Notes under the pieces: generated by a model
The model's input: the letters and a program-made list of their open reading frames with translations, nothing else
Databases searched by the model: none
What the model was told of the DNA's origin: nothing
From: Pseudomonadota bacterium
GTDB lineage: Bacteria > Myxococcota_A > UBA9160 > SZUA-336
NCBI GenBank assembly: GCA_003247575.1
Contig: QJZC01000035.1
Coordinates: forward strand, 1-54,006
Reading direction: 5' to 3'
DNA: 54,006 nt
Shown here: in pieces, positions 26,820-35,661 of the stretch
Layout of the letters: each line of letters starts with the position of its first letter
Numbering within the stretch: the stretch's first letter is position 1
Translations under genes and position numbers: made by a program

Positions 26820-27491
26820 CTACTCCGTTCGGCAATCCGGTTCTTGGCCCTTCAAGATCAGGGATAACCCTGCGACCCAGAGCTCGACACGCGAAGCGAG
26901 TGCTGCGATGCGCTGATTGAGTCTCCCCTGTTCGTCGCGGAAGCGACGCCCGAGGGGACTGGGAGGAACCACTCCGGAGCCCACCTCATTCGACACCAGC
27001 ACACACTCGGCACACGTCGCTGCGAGCACGCGCTCGAGTTCGTCGATCTCGACCGCGAGTACTCGCTCCGCAAGCATACAGTTCGACAACCAGAGCGTGA
27101 GGCAATCCACGATCACCAGCTCTCCGGGGCGCGCGAGGAGCGGCTGGAGCGCCCGCGGGAGGTCGAGCGGTGCCTCGATCGTGCGCCAGTGCGCGGGTCG
27201 GCGCGCGCGGTGCTGGCGGATTCGCTCCTCCCATTCCGGATCGCTCGCCACGGGCCCGCTCGGCGGATCGCTCGCTACCGACTCGCTCGGCCCTGGGCCG
27301 CTCGCGGGGGGCGAGTCCGGGGCGCGGGCGTGCCCCGCATCCCTTCCGGGCGGCGTGCGCATGGCGGGCGGCGTGCGCATGGCCGTCGCCACGTAAGTGA
27401 CCTGTTCCCCGAACTGGCGTCCGAGCTCTTCGGCACGCGCGCTCTTGCCGCAGCGCGCGCCGCCGAGTAGCAGGGTCAGCCCCTGAGACAC
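26820..27491 (-). CDS. cobU: Adenosylcobinamide kinase / adenosylcobinamide-phosphate guanylyltransferase
   Basis: CobU phosphorylates adenosylcobinamide and then transfers GMP, activating it for the nucleotide-loop step. The P-loop is LLLGGARCGKSARAEEL, the nucleotide-binding segment VDCLTLWLSN, and the C-terminal motif SNEVGSGVVPPSPLGRRFRDE. Between the strand YVATA and EWEERIRQHRARRP there is an insertion of about 45 residues, low-complexity Pro/Ser/Gly, not present in the family; part of it is an exact duplication (27348-27383). It overlaps the decarboxylase gene by 16 bp. Confidence 0.93.
   Translation of the reverse strand: MSQGLTLLLGGARCGKSARAEELGRQFGEQVTYVATAMRTPPAMRTPPGRDAGHARAPDSPPASGPGPSESVASDPPSGPVASDPEWEERIRQHRARRPAHWRTIEAPLDLPRALQPLLARPGELVIVDCLTLWLSNCMLAERVLAVEIDELERVLAATCAECVLVSNEVGSGVVPPSPLGRRFRDEQGRLNQRIAALASRVELWVAGLSLILKGQEPDCRTE
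27348..27383 (+). repeat. 18-bp perfect tandem duplication inside cobU
   Basis: GGGCGGCGTGCGCATGGC is repeated twice head to tail (27348-27365 and 27366-27383). It adds the six-residue repeat MRTPPA/MRTPPG in frame. Just beyond it lies a looser repeat of a CTCGC-rich unit (about 27230-27310), which accounts for much of the rest of the insertion. Confidence 0.85.
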
Positions 27492-28444
27492 AGAGCCCTT
27501 TCGAGTCGCACCCAGTCGCGCTCAGCGGCTGGGATTCCGAACCGCATCCACCCCTCGAGCGTGTTCCATTCGGGAAACTCGCGGACCAGAATCCGGTGCT
27601 GGGCGAACTCCGGTGGCTTCGAGCGACAGCGAGCCAGGACGAAGCTCGCCGAAGAGGGCCTCACCTCGAAGTCGGCTCTCTCGAGCAGCAGACTCAGACG
27701 ACGCCGAGCTTCCAGCATGCGCAGGTCGCGCTCTTCCCAGGTCGGAAGGAGCCGCGGGAGCAGATGGAGAGCCAAGGTCGGTGCCGGCCACGGCGGGGAG
27801 TACTCCCGCAGACGCTCGATCCACGCTTCGCTCGCGATGGCGTAACCGAGGCGCAGACCCGGCATCGAGAAGCACTTGGTCAGGGAACCGATGCGAATCC
27901 ATGCGTCGCTCAGGCGCACGCGCTGCCGCTCGGCCAACGATGCATAGGACTCGTCGAGCACCCCTCCCACGACGCCCTCGGACGTCGCGATCTCGGGCAG
28001 GGACACCCACTCCCCGGTCAAGCTGTGCGGGCTCGTCACCCAAGCGAGCGCACCCTGCGGCAGCTCGCTCGGAACATTCCAGGGCACGACCTCCACGCTG
28101 CTGCGCTCGGCACAACGCCGCGTTTCCACATAGCACGGCTCCCGTAGTGCCAGCCGCTTACACACTCCGGCGGCGAAGATGATCTCGATGAAGGCCTGAG
28201 CACCCGCGCCGAGCAGAATGCGCTCGACCGGAACCCCGAGACACTGAGCCAGTGCGGATCGAGCCGGCTCGCCGTCTGGATCGGGGTAGCGCCGGATGAC
28301 GGGAGCCAACGCATTCAGGTGTTGGGCCAACAGGTCGGGGGAGAGTTCCGGATAGACTCCTGTGGACAGGTCCAGGAGATCGTCCGGGCGACACCCCAAC
28401 CGCTCCGCCGCCTGATCGACTCGACCGCCGTGCGAGTTCAGCAT
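27476..28444 (-). CDS. cobD: L-threonine-O-3-phosphate decarboxylase
   Basis: This 322-residue PLP enzyme makes (R)-1-amino-2-propanol phosphate, which links corrin ring and nucleotide loop. It starts HGGRVDQAAERLG, as in the family, followed by DLSTGVYPELSP, LGAGAQAFIEIIF, VTSPHSLTGEW (where most relatives have PNNPTG) and the PLP-lysine motif IGSLTKCFSMPGLRLGY. The start is an ATG at 28444, seven bases inside the end of cbiB. The loss of the usual PNNPTG makes substrate preference slightly uncertain, but gene context is strong. In Pseudomonas nomenclature this gene is called cobC. Confidence 0.92.
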   Translation of the reverse strand: MLNSHGGRVDQAAERLGCRPDDLLDLSTGVYPELSPDLLAQHLNALAPVIRRYPDPDGEPARSALAQCLGVPVERILLGAGAQAFIEIIFAAGVCKRLALREPCYVETRRCAERSSVEVVPWNVPSELPQGALAWVTSPHSLTGEWVSLPEIATSEGVVGGVLDESYASLAERQRVRLSDAWIRIGSLTKCFSMPGLRLGYAIASEAWIERLREYSPPWPAPTLALHLLPRLLPTWEERDLRMLEARRRLSLLLERADFEVRPSSASFVLARCRSKPPEFAQHRILVREFPEWNTLEGWMRFGIPAAERDWVRLERALCLRG

Positions 28445-29334
28445 GCGATGCTCCAGAGCAGTGCCACACCGGCAATCAGCCCGAGCGCTGCGCGCGTGCA
28501 GCGAATGCCTTCGGCGAGGGCCTGCGCATCCGGTTCTCGGGCATCCTCTCGACCGAGCCAGGGTCGCAGCTCCAGGCCTCCGCGCCGACGTACAGCCCCC
28601 CCGAGTCGGACGTCCAAGACCTCCGCCAGCGCGAGTTCCGGCCAGCCTGCATTCGGGGAGGGATGTCGCTTCACGGCAGCTACGAAGCCCGGGCTCGGAT
28701 AGGTCCATCCCACCGCGAAGTAGCAAGCGGCCATCAGCCTTGCCGGAACCCAGTTCAGCACGTCGTCGATCCGAGCGGCGCACCATCCAAAGTCTGCATA
28801 GCGCTCGCTCCGGTGTCCCCACATGGCATCGAGGGTGTTCGCCATTCGATGAAGCAGAGCTCCTAGCGGCCCGGCCACACAGAGCCAGAAGAGCGATGCG
28901 ACCACGGCGTCCGAGGCGTTCTCGGCCAGGGATTCGAGCGCAGCGCGGCGCACGTCGACGAGTGTCATCGCATCGGTGTCGCGGCCGACGATGCGGCCCA
29001 CCCGTTTGCGCGCACACTCGAGGTCCGAGGCCTCGGCCACTGCACGCACGTGCTCGAGCAGCGAACGCCACCCCAGCGTGATCCACACGAGCGCGGCGGC
29101 CGCCACCGCGTGGAGCCACGGCGAGACCGACGCCAGCACGTAGAGTGCAGCACCGACCGCTCCCAACACCGGGCCGACCGCGCACACCCAGGCGAGTACG
29201 CCTGCAATGCGCTCGGATGCGTGGAGTCGGCGCTCCACCGCCGACGCAAAGCGGCCGAACCAGGCTACCGGATGCCGAGGGGTCTGCGGATCCCCGAAGA
29301 CCCACTCGAGCGCGAGTGCGAGCAGCAAGGTCAT
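28438..29334 (-). CDS. cbiB: Adenosylcobinamide-phosphate synthase
   Basis: CbiB (CobD in Pseudomonas nomenclature) joins aminopropanol phosphate to adenosylcobyric acid at the membrane. The 298-residue protein has about five hydrophobic segments and the signatures EWVFGDPQTPRHPVAWFGR near the N-terminus, RIVGRDTDAMT, SLAENASDAVVASLFW and KRHPSPNAGWPE. The ATG at 29334 overlaps the cobQ stop (ATGA), and its stop overlaps the next gene, so translation is coupled through the operon. Confidence 0.95.
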   Translation of the reverse strand: MTLLLALALEWVFGDPQTPRHPVAWFGRFASAVERRLHASERIAGVLAWVCAVGPVLGAVGAALYVLASVSPWLHAVAAAALVWITLGWRSLLEHVRAVAEASDLECARKRVGRIVGRDTDAMTLVDVRRAALESLAENASDAVVASLFWLCVAGPLGALLHRMANTLDAMWGHRSERYADFGWCAARIDDVLNWVPARLMAACYFAVGWTYPSPGFVAAVKRHPSPNAGWPELALAEVLDVRLGGAVRRRGGLELRPWLGREDAREPDAQALAEGIRCTRAALGLIAGVALLWSIAC

Positions 29335-30887
29335 CGGAGCTCGCGCCCGATCCGCTGCTCGATGGAGCGGAGGTCGAGCCCGTCTCTCAAGACATCCGCC
29401 AGCCGATCGAGATCTTCGAGCCAGCGCGATTCGAGATCGGGGGCGCGCGAAGTCACCGGCACATCCGGGAACCAGTGACCGAACACGGCGCTGCGATACT
29501 CGCCGAGATCGAACAGCCCGTGCACATAGGTTCCGAAGATCTGCTCGTCCGGCGACACCGCGTGGAAGGGATAGCGAGATCCCTCGCGCGTCGTACGCCC
29601 GTGATGAATCTCGTAGCCGGTGAAGCGGCACGCTCGCGGCCACTCGGCGAGCGAATCGAGAGCTTCCACCCGTTTCTGTGCGGCCAGCTCCGTTTCTACA
29701 GGGAGCCAGCCCAGACCCTCGGACTCTCCCCCACCCTCCACAGCGTGCGGATCGCGAATGCGGGTCCCGAGCATCTGCATGCCGCCGCAGATTCCGAGCA
29801 GCTTCCCACCGTAGCGCAGATGGCGCTCGAGCATTGGAACGAAGCCGTGACTCCGCAACCACTCGAGATCGCGCCGAACCGCCTTGGACCCTGGCAACAC
29901 GAGCAGATCGAATCCGCTGGCGCACTCGGCTCGATCGACGAGCTGCACCTCGTAGCTCGCATCGAGTGCGAGGGGATCCAGATCCGTCACGTTGCTCGCG
30001 GTCGGATACGCAATACAGCCGACCCGGATGCTCGACCTGCCGCGGCTCTCCGAGGCTCGAGCGCGCTCCACCGGGTGGGTCGACGCCCCGGAGCCCTCAG
30101 CCCGCCGCCGCAGCTGGTAGGGAATATCCTCCTCGGGAAGACGCAGGTCTCGCAAGAACGGGACGCGCCCCAGCACGGGCACTCCCGTGCGATCCTCCAG
30201 CCATTCCGAAGTGCCCTCGAGCAGGCTGCCGTCCCCACGGAACCGGTTCACGATCAGCCCCGCCACGTGAGCGCGATCGTCGGGGTCCAGTGCCAGCAGG
30301 CTACCGAGCAACGCCGCGAAGACGCCACCGCGATCGATGTCCCCGACCAGCCAGCAAGGAACGCCCGCTGCGCGCGCAAATCCCAGATTGGCGAGATCCT
30401 GCTGTCGCAGGTTCGGCTCCGCGGGCGAGCCCGCGCCTTCGACCCAGACCCACTCGTAGCGATTCCGTAGACGCTCGAACGCCTGCATCACGGCCGGGCG
30501 ATGCCGCTCGCGATCCTGCCGAAAGCGCGATGCGTGCAGGGTGCCGACCGCCTCGCCGAGCACGATCAGCTGGGCTCGGCGATCCCCTTCCGGCTTGATC
30601 AGCATCGGGTTCATGTCGACGTGCGGCTCGATCCCGCAGGCAAAGGCTTGAAGCGCTTGCGCTCGTCCGATCTCTCCACCCGCAGGACAGGCAGCCGCAT
30701 TGTTGCTCATGTTCTGGGGCTTGAAGGGCGCCACCTTCACGCCCGAACGCGCCAGGAGCCGGCAGAGACCCGCTGTGAGCAACGACTTTCCGACCCCAGA
30801 CGCCGTCCCGAGAATCATGTGGGCCCGAGCGGACCCGAGGGCCCCAGGCAGAGGCGCGGAAGCGATCCGATGAGCGGCCTGACTCAT
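29331..30887 (-). CDS. cobQ: Cobyric acid synthase
   Basis: CobQ (CbiP) amidates four carboxylates of adenosylcobyrinic acid a,c-diamide using glutamine and ATP. The 518-residue protein has the synthetase half with MILGTASGVGKSLLTAGLCR and APFKPQNMSNNAA, then a class I glutamine amidotransferase half with VLPGSKAVRRDL, GKLLGICGGMQMLG (nucleophile Cys) and YEIHHGRTT. The ATG at 30887 has GAGAGAAGG just upstream; a start at 30941 would only add a basic tail. It is the first gene of the cobalamin operon. The 211-bp leader upstream shows no clear cobalamin riboswitch. Confidence 0.95.
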   Translation of the reverse strand: MSQAAHRIASAPLPGALGSARAHMILGTASGVGKSLLTAGLCRLLARSGVKVAPFKPQNMSNNAAACPAGGEIGRAQALQAFACGIEPHVDMNPMLIKPEGDRRAQLIVLGEAVGTLHASRFRQDRERHRPAVMQAFERLRNRYEWVWVEGAGSPAEPNLRQQDLANLGFARAAGVPCWLVGDIDRGGVFAALLGSLLALDPDDRAHVAGLIVNRFRGDGSLLEGTSEWLEDRTGVPVLGRVPFLRDLRLPEEDIPYQLRRRAEGSGASTHPVERARASESRGRSSIRVGCIAYPTASNVTDLDPLALDASYEVQLVDRAECASGFDLLVLPGSKAVRRDLEWLRSHGFVPMLERHLRYGGKLLGICGGMQMLGTRIRDPHAVEGGGESEGLGWLPVETELAAQKRVEALDSLAEWPRACRFTGYEIHHGRTTREGSRYPFHAVSPDEQIFGTYVHGLFDLGEYRSAVFGHWFPDVPVTSRAPDLESRWLEDLDRLADVLRDGLDLRSIEQRIGRELR

Positions 30888-31098
30888 GCGGCCTTCTCTC
30901 CCGGACTGTCTCTGCGTGCGACTCATATGCTTGCGCCTCATTCTCGAACAGCCGTCGAAGGTCCGGCCCCACGCGCGCGGCGGCGATCATTGGCTCCTGA
31001 CTACGAGCTGTCAAGCTGGGACCCGATCGCTGTCCGCGCCCGCGGACTCTGGCGCGCGCACCCCGCTGCACAGGGCGAGCACCGGGAATCTGCTGCGG

Positions 31099-31875
31099 TC
31101 AGACCTCGGAGAACATCCGGAGCAGATTGTGATAGCAGTTCGTGAGGCGGAGCGAAGCCGCCGAGACGCGCTGGGCGCCTTCGGGGGTCTCCGCTTCGGA
31201 CGAGGCTTCGAGCGCGATCTGTGCACAGGGCTGCGCGCGGACGGAGCCGAGCCCCGGATGGTCCCTGCCCGAACGCGCCACCTGCTGCATTGCCAGATCC
31301 AGCTCGAGCAACAAGCGGCGCTTGTCGGCATCTCGAATCATGCTCTGAATCCAGAAGAAGGAAGCGAGACGCACACCGCGCTCAATCGGTGTCACCCGGT
31401 GAAGACTGCTGGCCGGGTACACCACCATGTCCCCGGCGGGAAGCTTCACGGAGTGCGCGCCGTACAGATCCTCGATGATCAGCTCACCGCCGACGTACTC
31501 TTCGGGATCACTCAGGAAGAGCGTGGCCGAGACGTCGGTTCGAATTCGTTCCGCTCTCCCCGGAAGCTCGCGAATCGCGTTGTCTACGTGCAGGCCGAAG
31601 CCCATCCCTACGCCGTACCGGTTGAACAGCGGAGGGAACACGCGCTGGGGCAACACCGCTGAGATGAAGAGCGGACTGCGTTCCAGGCCACGCACGATGC
31701 GATCGCCGAGGTCGAGTGCCAGCGGACTGGCCTCGCGCAGCTGCTGATTGCGCTTGACCCGCGAGGACTGGTGACCCGCCGTCTCGCGGCCGTCGATCCA
31801 GGGCGCTTGCGCGAGCTGCTCGCGGAAGTAACGGAGCTCGGGGCCATCGAGAATGCCCGGAATATGCACGATCAT
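31099..31875 (-). CDS. piuC: PiuC-type PKHD Fe(II)/2-oxoglutarate dioxygenase
   Basis: The 258-residue protein belongs to the PKHD hydroxylases found next to siderophore receptors. It has SRVKRNQQL, FNRYGVGMGFGLHVDNAI with the iron-binding HxD, and SLHRVTPIERGVRLASFFW with the distal His and the 2-oxoglutarate Arg, so the active site is complete. The C-terminal LTNCYHNLLRMFSEV is typical, but a linker of about 35 extra residues, rich in Ala/Glu/Ser, precedes it. The ATG at 31875 overlaps the stop of the PepSY gene (ATGA). It may modify an iron ligand, but its substrate is not established for this family. Confidence 0.9.
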   Translation of the reverse strand: MIVHIPGILDGPELRYFREQLAQAPWIDGRETAGHQSSRVKRNQQLREASPLALDLGDRIVRGLERSPLFISAVLPQRVFPPLFNRYGVGMGFGLHVDNAIRELPGRAERIRTDVSATLFLSDPEEYVGGELIIEDLYGAHSVKLPAGDMVVYPASSLHRVTPIERGVRLASFFWIQSMIRDADKRRLLLELDLAMQQVARSGRDHPGLGSVRAQPCAQIALEASSEAETPEGAQRVSAASLRLTNCYHNLLRMFSEV

Positions 31876-33092
31876 CGCTCTTGGTTCCTCCTGTCGGGAT
31901 GCCGCCGCGCGCGAGTGCTCCGCAGGAGCAGCAGCCGCACTCCGCTCAGGGCTACGACGCCCAGGCTGGCACTCGCGAGCAACGCGACGCTGCGCCCGGC
32001 CCAGCCGAAGTAGCTTCCGCTGTGCAGCGCGAACATGCTGGAAACCCAACGTGCAGGCCGCGGCCGGTCCGCATAGCGGTCGTGCGCGAGCACCGTGCCG
32101 GTCCGACCGTCCACGTGGATCATACTCATGGCGCGCGAGTGCTCCGCTCCCGCGTCGAGATAGCGAAACTGAATCACGCTATCGGCAGCGCGCGGCAGCC
32201 AAATCGACATCTCGGTCCAGTCGATCCTCACTCGCGCAAACACCGCGTCGACCGAGTCCCACGCAGCAGCCAGATCAGGTTTGCTCGCAGACGGCTTCTC
32301 AATCGAGCGTCTCGGCTCTGAAGCGTCGCGTCGCCGCTGAGCTTCGACGCCTGACTTGTCCACCCCGAACGCGTCTACCCCGGAGATGGAATCGACGCGC
32401 TCGCGGTAAAGCTCGAACGACCAGTAGAGCCCCGTCGCGGCGAACCACAGGTAGAGCACAGCTGCCAGGCTTCCGAGCATGGCGTGCAGGTTCCACCACC
32501 GCGCGCGCAGGCCCCGTGCACGCCAGAAATCCATGCGCGCGCGCCAGCGCGCGCGATGATGCAGGACAAGGCCGGACACGACCATGCCGATCAGGAGAAG
32601 CGTCGACAGCCCAACGGCACGCTTTCCCAGCGCGCGCAGATCGAGCGCGTCCAGCGCCAACCAGCGGTGCATCGATCGGAGCCAGCGGAAGAGCTGCGTC
32701 ACGGCACCGTCGAACGGCGGCGATAGGTCTCCTGTGTAGGGGTCGACGAAGCGGCGCTCGAGCTGTCGCCCCTGCCTTGGAGCCTCGTTGCGAGTTGGCG
32801 ACACGGGCTCCACGCGCACGACCGCGGCCTCTCGAACGGGATTCCCGAGCTCCAACCGCACCACACGATGCTTCGGAAGCTGCTGGCGTATGCGTTCGAA
32901 CAGCTCGGGAGGCGCGAGCGGTCTGTCGCCCACCCGGGGAAGCCTTCGTGCATCGCGTTCGAAGGCGGCCTCGAGCTCGGACTCGAATGCCAGCAGGCTT
33001 CCGGTGAGTGCGGAGCTCAGGAGGAGAGCGGCAACGCCGGCCCCGACGAAGCGATGGAGCATGGCAGTGGTTCGTCCGATCGAGAACGGCAT
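31872..33092 (-). CDS. PepSY-associated transmembrane protein (FhuE/PiuB-like)
   Basis: The 406-residue protein has four hydrophobic segments: near residues 13-35, 160-180, 205-230 and 365-390, separated by large periplasmic loops with PepSY-like sequence. HRWLALD after SM (MHRWLALDALD) and LHHRARWRARM, and MLGSLAAVLYLWFAATGLYWSF are the usual family landmarks, including conserved His that may hold haem in ferric-siderophore reductases. It lies between the TonB receptor and piuC in one direction and is probably used to reduce or release iron from imported siderophore. Confidence 0.87.
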   Translation of the reverse strand: MPFSIGRTTAMLHRFVGAGVAALLLSSALTGSLLAFESELEAAFERDARRLPRVGDRPLAPPELFERIRQQLPKHRVVRLELGNPVREAAVVRVEPVSPTRNEAPRQGRQLERRFVDPYTGDLSPPFDGAVTQLFRWLRSMHRWLALDALDLRALGKRAVGLSTLLLIGMVVSGLVLHHRARWRARMDFWRARGLRARWWNLHAMLGSLAAVLYLWFAATGLYWSFELYRERVDSISGVDAFGVDKSGVEAQRRRDASEPRRSIEKPSASKPDLAAAWDSVDAVFARVRIDWTEMSIWLPRAADSVIQFRYLDAGAEHSRAMSMIHVDGRTGTVLAHDRYADRPRPARWVSSMFALHSGSYFGWAGRSVALLASASLGVVALSGVRLLLLRSTRARRHPDRRNQER

Positions 33093-33218
33093 GAGCTGGA
33101 CCCGGGCCAGACCTCTCTAGAAAGCGAGCATACGACGAAGGGAGCGGGGGTCAGACCCGCGCCCTCCGCCGTATCCCAGCGGGCATGGAGGATGCTTGGG
33201 AAAGCGAAGCGGTCGGGC

Positions 33219-35429
33219 TCAGGACCCGGTGTACTGAACACTCAGGATCAACGTACGCCCAGCGGCCGGAACGGCGTGTCCGCCGCTCGTCTCTTCGAAG
33301 TACTCGCGATCCGCGAGATTGCGCGCGTTCAGTCGAAACGTCAGGGACTCGTCGAACTCATAGCTGAGCGCGGCATCCCAGCGGACGAACCCGTCGATCT
33401 CGTTGGTGTTGGCGGTGCTCGAGAAGCGATGACTCACGTAGGTCGGGCCGCCACCGAGTTGGAACCGTCCTCCGGGAAGAGTGAACGAGTTCCACAAGGT
33501 CGCCGTGTGACGTGGCGTGCGCGACAGCTCGTTCCCATCTCGATCGCTGTCCGTCGAGGTCGCGGCGGTGCGCAGCTCGGTATCGAGGAACGTATACCCC
33601 GCGAAGAGGCTCCACCCTTCGATCACGCGCCCTGCAACTCCGAGTTCGAAGCCACGTACGCGCTGCGATCCAGAGAGGAACTGCAACCCACTCGCTTCAT
33701 CCGTCTCGCGTGCATCTGTCTTGTCGATCTGGAACACGGCCGCTTGCACACTCAGCGCCCCACCGCGCAGCTCGAGCTTGGTACCCAGCTCGAGCGTACG
33801 ATTCTCTTCTGGATCGGTGCCCGCATCGCGCTCGCGCAGCTGAAGCGCCTGCGCGGATGGGTTGGCCGAGGTCCCGTACGAGACGTAGTAGGTCTGCTCG
33901 GGCGTAGGATGAAACAGGAGCCCGGCCCGCAGGCCCAGCAACCGGTCCTTGCGATCGAAGTCCGGCCCCGTGTCTCCCAGACCAGTCGGCGTGCGGTCAT
34001 CGAAGCGCGTATCGAACGAATCCCAGCGCACGCCGGCAACCAGATCGAAGGCTTCGCTCAGACGCACCCGATCCGTCAGATAGATCCCGTAGGACGATGC
34101 CCGCGTCGAGGTCTTCGACGTACGCTCCCGCGGAGCGCGCATCACCGCAGGATCGATCACCGTCGGGTCGAGGCCGATCGAGAAGGGCCCCGGATTCGAG
34201 AACCGCTCCAGATCATTGGTCTCGCGCGAGACCTCGAAGCCGGTCGCGATGGAGTGCTCGAATCCGCCGAGCTCGAGCTCCGCGAGCAGATCCGTCTGAT
34301 TGCTGAAGATGGACTCCTGTCCGTCCCGCTCAGGACGATTGCGCCGCACTCCATCCTGCGAAGAGCCTGCGCAGCGGTCGTCGCCCACCAGGCACAGCCG
34401 CGGAGCCGTTGGCGCTGCCTCGCGGTTCACGTGACTGAAGCGCGTCGTATTGCGCAGCTTCACGCGATCCGAGAATGCATGATCCAGCCGCAGGGTGGCG
34501 ACGTTGACCCGCGTCTGCTCGAAGTCTTCGTCCTCGAGCCCGAAGAACGTATCCCGGGGCACATTCGCCGGACGCTCGTCGACATACGGCAGGCCGTAGT
34601 CCGGGATGTTGTCCTCTTCGAGGTAGAGGTAGCTCAAGGTCAGCTGTGTCGTCGTACCGATCCCGAAGGCGATCGAAGGCGCCAGCCCTCTACGATTGCT
34701 CTCGATCTCGTCACGGTCGACGACCTCTGCATCCTGCAGCATGAAGTTGACGCGGGCCGCAGCCGTTTCGGAGAACGGCACGTTCACGTCGCCGGTCAGT
34801 CTCAGGAATCGCCCGGTCCCGACGCTCGCGATCCCACTCATGATCGGTGAGAGCTGTGGTCGCTTCGAAACCTGGTTGATGGCCCCTCCCGTGGTGCCTC
34901 GACCGAAGTAGGTCGCCGAAGCGCCCTTGGTCACTTCGACCGACTCCAGATTGAAGGCATCTCGGAAGTACGAAGCCGAGTCGCGCACCCCGTCGATGTA
35001 GATGTCGCTCTTGGCGTCGTAGCCGCGCAGGGTGAAGTTGTCGCCCTGTGCCCCGCCCTCGCCTGCCGAGATCCCGATCCCGGTCACGTTTCGCAGTGCA
35101 TCCTGGAGGGTGGCGGCACCCTGATCCTCGAGCAGGGCCTGAGGGACCACGGTGATCTGCTGGGCCACGTTCTGCAGCGAGTCCGCTCCATAGCGGAGCA
35201 TCGAAGGTTCTCGAACGCGGTAGCCGCGCTCTCTCTCGCCGAGAACCTCCACCTCTTCGATCGACGCAGGGGCTTCTCGTTCGGCGTCCGGCCCGGCCCA
35301 AGAGGCGTTCGGCAATCCCGTGACGCAGAGCGCAAACAGGGCTCGACTGGTGCGGCGGAGCAGCCGCTGGGGAAGCAACCTTGCAGCTCGCCGGCGCCTG
35401 CGATTCGAGGCTGGAAACATCCTTCGCAT
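33219..35429 (-). CDS. TonB-dependent siderophore receptor
   Basis: The 736-residue protein has an Arg-rich signal sequence ending near SWAG, a TonB-box-like EEVEVLG, a plug domain (about residues 85-200: QNVAQQITVVPQALLEDQGA, NVTGIG, NFTLRGYDAKSDIYIDGVRD, FGRGTTGGAINQVSK) and a barrel with regular aromatic strands ending LILSVQYTGS. Its plug motifs are those of the FhuE/PiuA/FpvA type used for ferric siderophores, not the BtuB type. A Fur-box-like site lies 107 bp upstream of its start, and the PepSY and PiuC genes follow in the same direction. Confidence 0.94.
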   Translation of the reverse strand: MRRMFPASNRRRRRAARLLPQRLLRRTSRALFALCVTGLPNASWAGPDAEREAPASIEEVEVLGERERGYRVREPSMLRYGADSLQNVAQQITVVPQALLEDQGAATLQDALRNVTGIGISAGEGGAQGDNFTLRGYDAKSDIYIDGVRDSASYFRDAFNLESVEVTKGASATYFGRGTTGGAINQVSKRPQLSPIMSGIASVGTGRFLRLTGDVNVPFSETAAARVNFMLQDAEVVDRDEIESNRRGLAPSIAFGIGTTTQLTLSYLYLEEDNIPDYGLPYVDERPANVPRDTFFGLEDEDFEQTRVNVATLRLDHAFSDRVKLRNTTRFSHVNREAAPTAPRLCLVGDDRCAGSSQDGVRRNRPERDGQESIFSNQTDLLAELELGGFEHSIATGFEVSRETNDLERFSNPGPFSIGLDPTVIDPAVMRAPRERTSKTSTRASSYGIYLTDRVRLSEAFDLVAGVRWDSFDTRFDDRTPTGLGDTGPDFDRKDRLLGLRAGLLFHPTPEQTYYVSYGTSANPSAQALQLRERDAGTDPEENRTLELGTKLELRGGALSVQAAVFQIDKTDARETDEASGLQFLSGSQRVRGFELGVAGRVIEGWSLFAGYTFLDTELRTAATSTDSDRDGNELSRTPRHTATLWNSFTLPGGRFQLGGGPTYVSHRFSSTANTNEIDGFVRWDAALSYEFDESLTFRLNARNLADREYFEETSGGHAVPAAGRTLILSVQYTGS

Positions 35430-35535
35430 GGAAACCCTCCAGATCTCCGAGCGTGCTCGGAGGGGTGATCGGGCATTGGTGGATGCGCCCCCGGAGCTAC
35501 GGGCCGTTGGCGCGAGTCGGAGTATTACCGATATT

Positions 35536-35554
35536 AATAATGATTATCAAGATC
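35536..35554 (-). promoter_or_regulatory. Fur-box-like site upstream of the siderophore receptor
   Basis: AATAATGATTATCAAGATC matches the classical 19-base Fur consensus at 15 of 19 positions by eye. It sits in the only AT-rich patch of the 232-bp gap between the receptor and the MDR oxidoreductase. On the minus strand it overlaps a -35-like TTGATA and lies next to a TAATAC -10-like hexamer, so Fur-Fe(II) would block transcription of the receptor operon. Promoter placement is inferred. Confidence 0.75.
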
Positions 35555-35661
35555 AATATATTCTGGCGGCTCTCGAGCATCGGCACGCCCGCACGTGCCC
35601 CGAAGGTCCGGGCGAGCCACCCGCGGCAGGGACCGGGTCCGGTCAGCGAGCGGGTGTAGTC

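Noticed and set aside
30888..31098. Cobalamin riboswitch upstream of cobQ
   Set aside because: On the minus strand an AGTCAGGAG-like piece recalls the 3' part of the element, but the conserved core (GCCACTG box and CCCCGCNAC) is missing and no consistent fold could be drawn.
32868..34850. 660-codon open frame antisense to the siderophore receptor
   Set aside because: Antisense to a clear TonB receptor; composition is typical of a shadow frame.
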